A stretch of DNA of 5,801 nucleotides from Gammaproteobacteria bacterium (GTDB taxonomy: Bacteria > Pseudomonadota > Gammaproteobacteria > Steroidobacterales > Woeseiaceae), in the NCBI GenBank assembly GCA_003645495.1, contig QNFK01000147.1, forward strand, positions 1-5,801, written 5' to 3'. Made by a program: the position numbers and the translations under genes. Shown piece after piece: positions 1 through 5,801 of the stretch (position 1 is the stretch's first letter; each line of letters opens with the position of its first letter). The notes below the pieces were generated by a model, which saw nothing but the letters and a program-made list of their open reading frames with translations, had not been told where the DNA came from and did not search any database.

Positions 1-7
1 AGAACAG

Positions 8-124
8 ACGTCATTGCGAGGAGCGAAGCGACGCGGCAATCTCTATCAGGTTGCAGAAATACAGACCGAAGGTCCGTAACAGTGCCAAGAGATTGCCGCG
101 TCGCTTCGCTCCTCGCAATGACGT
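8..124. repeat. Perfect 37-bp inverted repeat, REP/MITE-like intergenic palindrome
   Basis: The arm at 8-44 is the exact reverse complement of the arm at 88-124 (37 of 37 bases), around a 43-nt spacer. The spacer holds a small nested hairpin, GACC-GAA-GGTC, at 64-74. Each arm is itself imperfectly palindromic, starting ATTGC at 13 and ending GCAAT at 40, which is typical of REP-like units paired into a larger dyad. From general knowledge, the arm type (ATTGCGAGGAGCGAAGCGA) recurs in intergenic DNA of many proteobacteria. No transposase gene and no clear target-site duplication are visible in the flanks. The right arm is not followed by a T-run, so it does not look like an ordinary intrinsic terminator. 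A transcript through it would still form a very stable stem that could protect or separate transcripts. Confidence 0.93.
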
Positions 125-271
125 TGGTGTTATCCGGTCGCTTAGTTCAGACATTGTCTTACAGCGCCTGTGCGATCAAGTCTGATCTATTACAGTTAGG
201 ACATACCTTCAACAGTAACCGGTGCTCAGATTATCCGGTAGACTGCTGTCATCGGGTCAGTAATCCTGGAG
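125..271 (+). other. Non-coding leader between the palindrome and the first gene
   Basis: These 147 nt must hold the promoter if the operon starts here, but no convincing -35/-10 pair can be picked. The best -10-like string is GATTAT at 229-234, and it has no good -35 partner. Three short direct repeats are visible: TTACAG at 159-164 and 190-195 (31 bp apart, about three helical turns), GATC at 174-177 and 184-187, and TTATCCGGT at 130-138 and 231-239. Any of these could be a regulator site or chance. No riboswitch, tRNA or small gene is supported. Confidence 0.35.
268..271 (+). promoter_or_regulatory. Shine-Dalgarno GGAG that bears on the start of the first gene
   Basis: GGAG lies directly against the ATG at 272 with no spacer, which is too close for normal initiation there. 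It is 6 nt from the in-frame TTG at 278, which is close to ideal spacing. An in-frame stop at 239-241 and the lack of any ATG, GTG or TTG between it and 272 limit the choice to these two codons. Confidence 0.5.
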
Positions 272-2053
272 ATGCAGTTGAAATTTTGGACGATTGTAGC
301 CGGCTTCCTTGCAATCGCCGGCCCAGGCAACGCGGCAACGATTACGGTGAAGAACGAGAGCGGAGAGCTGCTTGCCCAGGTAATGGTTACCCGCAACCAC
401 GTTGAAAGACCCGCGCAAAATCTATCGGACGATGGCTACACGCCACACGCGGTAACCAATCAGACTGTGACATCGGTGACGCGATTCACCAATGCCCTGG
501 GCCAGGTTAAATTCAGTGATGTACCGGATGCAGTGACATACCGGGCGCGGGCGCAGGGCTATGTTGATGCTACTTTTGCCAGCGCTGAAGATGAAGTTGT
601 ACTCAACGCGATGACGAGCGATCAACTTATAGCCAGTTATCCGTCTAATGTGTGGCTTTCACAAATGAATTTTGGTGGCGACCTCGAGCTGAAGAAACAT
701 TTTCAGCTTAACTGTGCCTTTTGCCACCAGCAGGCATCCGCCTTCATGCGTAACGAGCGAACTGTTGATCAGTGGCTTGCCGTTTTTGAACGAATGAACG
801 GCTACGGTGCCCGACTGGCGAACGACGATCAGGAAAACATTGCGGAACTATTGCAAAAGGAATACCGGGAACTACGTGAACAACCGGAAGTTATTCCACA
901 GCCCCGAACATGGGAGCCGCACCTTTCATCGGTCGACATCACAGAGTGGCCGATTGGTGATGGTTTCTCGCAGATGCATGATTTTCTGCTGCATCCGAAC
1001 GGCTACGTCTACGTGGGCGACAACCTTTTTGATCGAATTTACGAGGTAGATCCGGATACCGGCGACTACACTGTTTACAAAGTTCCACATCCCGAATCGG
1101 CCCAGGTAGGCGGCATTCTGGGCAATCGCTTTACAGTCTTTCCGAAAATGCACAATTACATGGGCGTGCACTCATTCGCTTATTCCGGGAAGGACGGCCA
1201 TATCTTTATTACGCCATCCATGCAACAGGCATTGCTCGAGTTCAATCCCGACACCAAGGAGTTCACTACTCACTGGATGCCCGAGGGTTTTTACCCGCAT
1301 ACGATTCGAGTTGACCAAAAGGATCGCGTCTGGTTCACACTGGCTGTCTCCTCACAGGTGGCCATGTTCGACCGCAGCAACGGCAAGTTCAGCTTCTATG
1401 ATCTGCCCGCGCGCGGCTTCAAGGAAGGATTCATTATCAGTGCTCTGCCGTTGATATTCTGGATGGACCCGGAGAATCGACCGATTCCGAATCCCGACAG
1501 GGACGGTAACGGCCTGCCAATGCCATACGGGATAGACGTCGCACCTGACGGAATTATTTGGGCTACACGACTGTATGCCAACGATCTCGCCCGTATCGAT
1601 CCGGAGACGGATGAGGTTACGATGATCGACTTTCCGTATCAGGGCCCGCGGCGCCTGCGCATCGATTCGCAAGGCAATTTGTGGATCGTTGCCTTTCAGG
1701 ATTCGCTACTCGTGAAGTATGACCCAAAGCAAAATGTGTTCACTGACTATGAGCTGCCCGTTATCAATGAGATTCCTTATTCACTCAATATCGACAAGAA
1801 GCGCGACGTAGTCTGGGTCACCGGCAATCAGTCAGATACCCTGCTTTCTTTCGATATCGCTACAGAAGCCTGGAAAGTCTACCCGCTACCCAGGCAACGG
1901 TTTTTCACGCGGGATATTGAAATCTCCGAAGACGATGGCGCCGTTTATACAACCAATTCACATTTCCCGACCTGGCAGTCTGAAGGCGGTGAGCCAACTT
2001 TGCTTCGACTTGCCCCACTTGAGGAAGAAGTTATCCACAAGGCTGAAGACTGA
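272..2053 (+). CDS. Exported haem c protein with Ig-like domain and Vgb-type (streptogramin lyase-like) seven-bladed propeller
   Basis: The 593-residue protein begins with a signal peptide (hydrophobic core 6-16, likely cleavage after the GNA or GNAA near residue 21), so it acts in the periplasm. Residues 22-112 resemble a carboxypeptidase-regulatory/transthyretin-like beta-sandwich (TITVKNESGELL, then TNALGQVKFSDVP). A helical region around 115-205 carries one CxxCH haem site, C148-A-F-C151-H152. Candidate sixth ligands such as M159 or M175 are guesses. From 216 on there are seven propeller repeats of the type P-x-x-I-x-V-D...G-x-I/V-W (about 216-272, 292-338, 340-378, 416-455, 458-496, 500-540, 541-582), as in virginiamycin B lyase and SMP-30-like proteins. 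Vgb opens the ester bond of type B streptogramins, but this protein is twice as long and carries haem, so antibiotic resistance should not be assumed. It is first in an operon with two PQQ dehydrogenases, which suggests a role in electron transfer or substrate handling. The start could be TTG at 278, which leaves the signal peptide intact. The domain reading is fairly sure; the function is unknown. Confidence 0.85.
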   Translation: MQLKFWTIVAGFLAIAGPGNAATITVKNESGELLAQVMVTRNHVERPAQNLSDDGYTPHAVTNQTVTSVTRFTNALGQVKFSDVPDAVTYRARAQGYVDATFASAEDEVVLNAMTSDQLIASYPSNVWLSQMNFGGDLELKKHFQLNCAFCHQQASAFMRNERTVDQWLAVFERMNGYGARLANDDQENIAELLQKEYRELREQPEVIPQPRTWEPHLSSVDITEWPIGDGFSQMHDFLLHPNGYVYVGDNLFDRIYEVDPDTGDYTVYKVPHPESAQVGGILGNRFTVFPKMHNYMGVHSFAYSGKDGHIFITPSMQQALLEFNPDTKEFTTHWMPEGFYPHTIRVDQKDRVWFTLAVSSQVAMFDRSNGKFSFYDLPARGFKEGFIISALPLIFWMDPENRPIPNPDRDGNGLPMPYGIDVAPDGIIWATRLYANDLARIDPETDEVTMIDFPYQGPRRLRIDSQGNLWIVAFQDSLLVKYDPKQNVFTDYELPVINEIPYSLNIDKKRDVVWVTGNQSDTLLSFDIATEAWKVYPLPRQRFFTRDIEISEDDGAVYTTNSHFPTWQSEGGEPTLLRLAPLEEEVIHKAED

Positions 2054-2056
2054 AGT

Positions 2057-3973
2057 ATGCAGCGTTTGCCCTGCCTGATATTCATCCTGATATTTTGTCA
2101 TGGCGTCAACGCGGCAGAAGGCGGTTGGTTGTATTACGGTGGTGATCAGGGTGGGCGTCATTACTCCGGCGCAGCACAGATAAACACCAGTAACGTTTCG
2201 AATCTACAAGTCGCCTGGGTATATCGCAGTGGCGACATGGAGATGTTTGGCGATGAGCTAGAGAACACATCCGGCCAAAGTACGCCCATTCTGTTGCCGG
2301 ATGCGGCAGGCGGTTCACTCGTATACTGCACACCATTCAACCGGATCATTGCCCTGAACCCGGGCAATGGCACGCAACGCTGGCAATTCGATCCGCAGAT
2401 CGACCGCCGGGGAGACCGGCCATTCCGCTGCCGCGGAGTTAGCTACGCCGAAGAAACCAGGACCGCCAAGGGTAGCCAATGCCGGCACCGACTCTATACG
2501 GCGACCCATGATCGCAGGCTATGGGCCGTCGATGCGCTAGATGGCAAACCCTGCAGTGGCTTTGGCGAGCGCGGTTCGGTCAGGCTTTATGGTGAAGAAG
2601 GGTATGTTCCCGGCGACATCAGTTCCACCTCCGCGCCGACCGTGGCCAACGGTGTCGTCGTTGTGGGTTCATCCGTCATTGACTTCGCCCGTATCAAAAC
2701 GCCGCGGGGAACAGTTAACGCGTATGACGCGCTGAGTGGAGCACTGCGCTGGCAGTTTGATCCATTGCTGGGCATAACCCGAAGCGGCGGCGCCAATGTC
2801 TGGGCACCCATGTCTGTCGATGAAGAGCATGGCTTGATATTTCTGCCGACCAGCGCACCGTCACCGGACTACTACGGTATTCATCGCAGTGGCAACAACC
2901 TCTATGCCAACAGTGTTGTTGCGCTGGAGATTGCCACGGGAAAGGTTCGCTGGCATTTCCAGCATGTGCGGCACGACCTCTGGGACTACGATACGCCGGC
3001 ACAACCCATATTATTCAACTGGTCGAAGGACGGTCAGTCGGTCCCGGCACTGGCACAACTCACCAAGCAGGGTTTCGTTTTCGTGTTCAACAGGCTTTCA
3101 GGCGAGCCGCTGTGGGAAATTACCGAACAACCTGTACCGCCTTCCCTGGTCAAAGGGGAGCAAGCCGCCGCCACGCAACCGAAACCGATTGCGCCGCCGC
3201 CGCTGCTGGATCCACACCTGACTCCGGCGCAAGCCTGGGGGCTGACCGGGTGGGACAGAGCAGATTGTGCCCGACAAATAGAGGAGCTCGTGAACCTGGG
3301 TTATTTCACGCCACTCAGTGAGAAGTTAACCCTGATGTATCCAGGCAGTCTTGGTGGTGCGAACTGGGGCGGCGGTGCACTGGTTGCGGATAGCGGCGTT
3401 TTGCTGGTCAATATTAACAATGTGCCGTTCACCGGCAGGTTGATTCCGACAGTGGAGAACGTGCCGCAGTCTGAATCCAAAAAAGACCACCCTGGGGCCG
3501 GGCAACGTATGCAGGTCACTATGCAGGGCACAGGGTACACGGTGGACATCGGTGCGCTGCAATCATCATTGGGTATTCCGTGTAACAGGCCTCCCTGGGG
3601 TAAAGTAGTGGCAGTCGACCTGGTGCAGGGCCGCATCAACTGGGAGGTCGCACTTGGTTCCGTGCACGAACTGGGACCGATGGCAGCGCCGTTTCAGATC
3701 AACCTTGGCACACCCAACCTCGGTGGAGGAATCGCACCAGCTGGTGGCCTGTATTTTATCGGCGCCACCATGGATCGATTGATTCGTGCTTTTGAAACCG
3801 CGAGCGGAGATATTGTCTGGGATTTTGAATTGCCGGTTGATGCTACTGCGACGCCGATGACCTACATTTACGAAGGCCGACAATATGTCGTCATTAACGC
3901 AGGTGGTCATCATATGTTCAATAGAGGTTACGGTGACTATCTATACGCCTTCGCCCTGCCTGATAAAAAGTAG
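2057..3973 (+). CDS. Soluble periplasmic PQQ-dependent dehydrogenase, membrane glucose dehydrogenase (Gcd) family
   Basis: The 638-residue quinoprotein oxidises an alcohol or sugar-type substrate with PQQ. A signal peptide ends near residue 19 (GVNA/AEG). The opening WLYYGGDQGGRHYSGAAQIN and the W-motifs near 99-112, 221-236, 288-301, 343-355, 519-533 and 578-593 mark an eight-bladed PQQ propeller. By my alignment to E. coli Gcd from memory, the active-site residues match: R126 (Arg266), W249 (Trp404), D310 in LWDYDTPAQP (Asp466), K337 (Lys493), N452 (Asn607), D573 (Asp730) and H618 (His775). D310 and K337 have the same 27-residue spacing as in Gcd. Six cysteines (91, 125, 142, 166, 404, 509) also match. 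Gcd His262 is replaced by P122, so glucose is doubtful. The roughly 150-residue N-terminal membrane domain of Gcd is absent, so the enzyme is soluble and probably needs a c-type cytochrome as acceptor. There is no vicinal Cys pair. A Pro/Ala-rich stretch lies at 359-392. The start is 3 nt after the previous stop, with a weak GAAG at 2045-2048. The family is sure; the substrate is unknown. Confidence 0.93.
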   Translation: MQRLPCLIFILIFCHGVNAAEGGWLYYGGDQGGRHYSGAAQINTSNVSNLQVAWVYRSGDMEMFGDELENTSGQSTPILLPDAAGGSLVYCTPFNRIIALNPGNGTQRWQFDPQIDRRGDRPFRCRGVSYAEETRTAKGSQCRHRLYTATHDRRLWAVDALDGKPCSGFGERGSVRLYGEEGYVPGDISSTSAPTVANGVVVVGSSVIDFARIKTPRGTVNAYDALSGALRWQFDPLLGITRSGGANVWAPMSVDEEHGLIFLPTSAPSPDYYGIHRSGNNLYANSVVALEIATGKVRWHFQHVRHDLWDYDTPAQPILFNWSKDGQSVPALAQLTKQGFVFVFNRLSGEPLWEITEQPVPPSLVKGEQAAATQPKPIAPPPLLDPHLTPAQAWGLTGWDRADCARQIEELVNLGYFTPLSEKLTLMYPGSLGGANWGGGALVADSGVLLVNINNVPFTGRLIPTVENVPQSESKKDHPGAGQRMQVTMQGTGYTVDIGALQSSLGIPCNRPPWGKVVAVDLVQGRINWEVALGSVHELGPMAAPFQINLGTPNLGGGIAPAGGLYFIGATMDRLIRAFETASGDIVWDFELPVDATATPMTYIYEGRQYVVINAGGHHMFNRGYGDYLYAFALPDKK

Positions 3974-5801
3974 ATGCTGTTGAAAAAGTTTTTGATCATT
4001 ATCGCCGTACTGGCTTTGTTGTTGCTGGTCGCCACGACCGAACGACTGCCATTCAGGGAAAAACTCGCCAACAGTATTGAAGCACTCGCTGTTCGTCATG
4101 CGGATAAGTTGCCACTGGCACGCATTGGCTCTTACCTGTTCGACAAAAACTGTGCTTCGTGCCATGACGATCCAGCGATGAAAGCACCGACACGTGACGC
4201 GTTATCGCAGCAGTCCCGTGAAGGCCTGATGATCGCGATGGAGTTCGGCAAGATGCAACCAATGGCCGCACACCTGAGCAAAAAGCAACGCGGTTTGATT
4301 GCGCTTTACCTGGCTGGTGACGATGAGGAGCATTACGACTGGATAGGGCAGATGCAATGCCAGCAACCCGTCGGCGATGACCAACGCCAATTCGTGGCCA
4401 ACTGGGGACTCGGCCTGGAGAATCGACGCTTCGTCGATCCGGATTTAGCAGGTATCAACCGCGATAATGTAGCGATGCTGGAGTTAGCCTGGAGCTATGC
4501 ATTCCCAAGGGTAACCGATATGCGTTCACAGCCCGCGATTCTGGGCGACACGCTGTTTGTCGGTGACAGGGCAGGCAGGTTGTATGCTCTCGATCGGTTT
4601 ACCGGCTGCATACGAGCACACACGAAAGTGCTCAGTGGGATTCGATCTGCACTAACCCTGGCGAAACTGAGTAACGGCAAGAGCTTGCTCATCTTTGCCG
4701 ACTCCCTGGCAAGTATATTCGCGGTGGACCCCGACACTCTGGACATTGTCTGGCAGCAGCGCGCCGGTGTCTTCGACTACTCGGTAGTTTCAGGCTCGAT
4801 CACTTACTACGATGATCGTGTGTTCGTACCGGTTTCATTATACGAAGTCGCTGCCGCCGGTAGCCCCAATCATATTTGTTGTAAATCTCACGGCGCAGTA
4901 ATTGCCATGGATGCTACGAATGGGGATATCAACTGGACCTGGCACGCTACGGACGAGGCTGTACCACAAGGCAAAAACAGAGACGGTATTGAACGCTATG
5001 GCCCATCCGGCGCCGCAGTTTGGACGACACCTGCCATTGATAAGAAACGCAATCGCATCTACTTCGGTACCGGGGAGAATCTCTCGCACCCGGCAACCGA
5101 CACCAGCGACGCGATCATAGCGCTGGACATCGATACGGGTCGCATGGCCTGGAAATACCAGGCGATAGCAGGAGACGTATGGAATGCTGCGTGTCTGAAC
5201 GGCGGTGCGAATTGCCCGGAAAATGCGGGCGAGGATTTCGATTTCGGCGCCTCTGTCATCATCGCCGATCGAGCGGATGGCACACAAATATTGCTGGCCG
5301 GTCAGAAATCCGGCGAAGTGTTCGCCCTGAGTCCCGACCCGGAAGGTGTGGATGGCACCGTGTTGTGGCGCAACCGCATTAGCCAGGGCACCTCAAATGG
5401 CGGTATTCACTGGGGCATGGCACTTAGCGGCAATACGTTGTTCGTTCCGGTTGCCGATCCGGAGAGAAACAATGCCGGCTATACGCCGCGCCCGGGCCTG
5501 ACCGCTATGGATATCAGCAATGGTGAAATCATCTGGCAGCAGCCGGTTAAACGCGGCTGCGACTTTGACTACGCCAACAAACCGCTGGTTGGCCTGGAAA
5601 ACACGCGTGCAGCGACACCGCTTGATCCTGCCAAACAATATGAATGCTCATTCTTTTACGGTCTGTCAGCAGCGGCCATCGCCACGTCCGAGCTGGTCTT
5701 TAGCGGCGGGCTGGATGGCAAAGTTCGTGCCTATGACGGCGTAAGCGGCGACATTTTGTGGCAGACCGAAACCGCGAAACGCTTCGCTGCAACCAATAAC
5801 G
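3974..5801 (+). CDS. Haem c-PQQ fusion dehydrogenase, polyvinyl alcohol dehydrogenase-like (3' end beyond window)
   Basis: The frame is open for 609 codons to the window edge with no stop, so the gene is cut by the window and is not shown to be broken. Residues 5-20 form a hydrophobic helix with no clear cleavage site, so it is either a signal peptide or a membrane anchor. Residues about 48-115 are a small cytochrome c domain with C60-A-S-C63-H64; M94 or M97 in KMQPMAAHLSKKQ is the likely sixth ligand. From 144 a PQQ propeller follows, with W-motifs near 203-217, 248-262, 308-323, 379-394, 447-466, 509-522 and 584-597. C302-C303 is a vicinal pair like the disulfide that sits over PQQ in alcohol dehydrogenases. 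YGPSGAAVWTTPAID (342-356), GTGENLSHPATDTSDA (365-380) and DFDFGAS (421-427) fit the polyvinyl alcohol dehydrogenase (cytochrome) subgroup as I know it. Members oxidise secondary alcohols and pass electrons to haem, but PVA itself need not be the substrate. The ATG directly abuts the previous TAG and has no good ribosome site, pointing to coupled translation. Probably only a few tens of residues are missing. Confidence 0.9.
   Translation, partial: MLLKKFLIIIAVLALLLLVATTERLPFREKLANSIEALAVRHADKLPLARIGSYLFDKNCASCHDDPAMKAPTRDALSQQSREGLMIAMEFGKMQPMAAHLSKKQRGLIALYLAGDDEEHYDWIGQMQCQQPVGDDQRQFVANWGLGLENRRFVDPDLAGINRDNVAMLELAWSYAFPRVTDMRSQPAILGDTLFVGDRAGRLYALDRFTGCIRAHTKVLSGIRSALTLAKLSNGKSLLIFADSLASIFAVDPDTLDIVWQQRAGVFDYSVVSGSITYYDDRVFVPVSLYEVAAAGSPNHICCKSHGAVIAMDATNGDINWTWHATDEAVPQGKNRDGIERYGPSGAAVWTTPAIDKKRNRIYFGTGENLSHPATDTSDAIIALDIDTGRMAWKYQAIAGDVWNAACLNGGANCPENAGEDFDFGASVIIADRADGTQILLAGQKSGEVFALSPDPEGVDGTVLWRNRISQGTSNGGIHWGMALSGNTLFVPVADPERNNAGYTPRPGLTAMDISNGEIIWQQPVKRGCDFDYANKPLVGLENTRAATPLDPAKQYECSFFYGLSAAAIATSELVFSGGLDGKVRAYDGVSGDILWQTETAKRFAATNN

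Noticed and set aside
88..140. Right arm of the palindrome as an intrinsic terminator
   Set aside because: No T-run follows position 124 (the next bases are TGGTGTTATCC), and the dyad has a 43-nt loop, so it fits a repeat element better.
205..234. Possible promoter with -10-like GATTAT at 229-234
   Set aside because: No -35 hexamer at a 16-18 bp spacing resembles the consensus, so it is not listed as a promoter.
82..405. 107-codon open frame beginning in the right arm of the palindrome
   Set aside because: Its first codons are the repeat itself read through (MPRDCRVASLLAMT), and its end overlaps the signal peptide and Ig-like domain of the first gene in another frame. It resembles the spurious ORFs such repeats create.
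2057..2116. Lipoprotein signal (LIFC in the signal peptide) in the Gcd-like enzyme
   Set aside because: Phe precedes the Cys where a lipobox needs Gly, Ala or Ser, and a normal cleavage site (VNA/A) follows five residues later.
3301..3913. Overlapping - strand open frames of 112 and 115 codons
   Set aside because: They are antisense to the conserved C-terminal half of the Gcd-like enzyme and show no protein-family features.
4838..5287. 149-codon open frame on the - strand
   Set aside because: It lies wholly opposite the PVADH-like gene, whose + strand translation has clear family motifs over the same bases. It has no recognisable domain.

Overview
The window looks like part of a bacterial chromosome, most likely from a pseudomonadote and perhaps a gammaproteobacterium. 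The reasons are the moderate GC content, Gram-negative type signal peptides, periplasmic c-type haem and PQQ proteins, and an intergenic palindrome of the ATTGCGAG...CGCGGCAAT type that is scattered through many proteobacterial genomes. No gene here fixes the genus. All coding sequence is on the + strand.

Layout: positions 1-271 are non-coding. They hold a perfect 37-bp inverted repeat (8-44 and 88-124, 43-nt loop) and then a 147-nt leader. Three tightly packed genes follow. (1) 272-2053 encodes an exported protein with an Ig-like/carboxypeptidase-regulatory type domain, a single c-type haem motif (CAFCH) and a seven-bladed propeller of the virginiamycin B lyase (streptogramin lyase-like) type. 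(2) 2057-3973 encodes an exported PQQ-dependent dehydrogenase that aligns with the periplasmic domain of membrane glucose dehydrogenase but has no membrane domain. (3) 3974 to beyond 5801 encodes a membrane-anchored or exported haem c-PQQ fusion of the polyvinyl alcohol dehydrogenase type, cut off by the window edge. The gaps are 3 nt and 0 nt, so the three are very probably one operon with translational coupling.

Inferred joint role: a periplasmic oxidation module. The two quinoproteins would oxidise alcohol or sugar-like substrates. The haem domains of proteins 1 and 3 would collect the electrons and pass them to the respiratory chain. The propeller of protein 1 is either a substrate-processing or substrate-binding partner, or a scaffold. 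The substrate cannot be read from the sequence. In protein 2 the position equivalent to E. coli Gcd His262 is proline, which argues against simple glucose oxidation. The unusual points are the three-domain architecture of protein 1 and its co-occurrence with two different PQQ enzymes.
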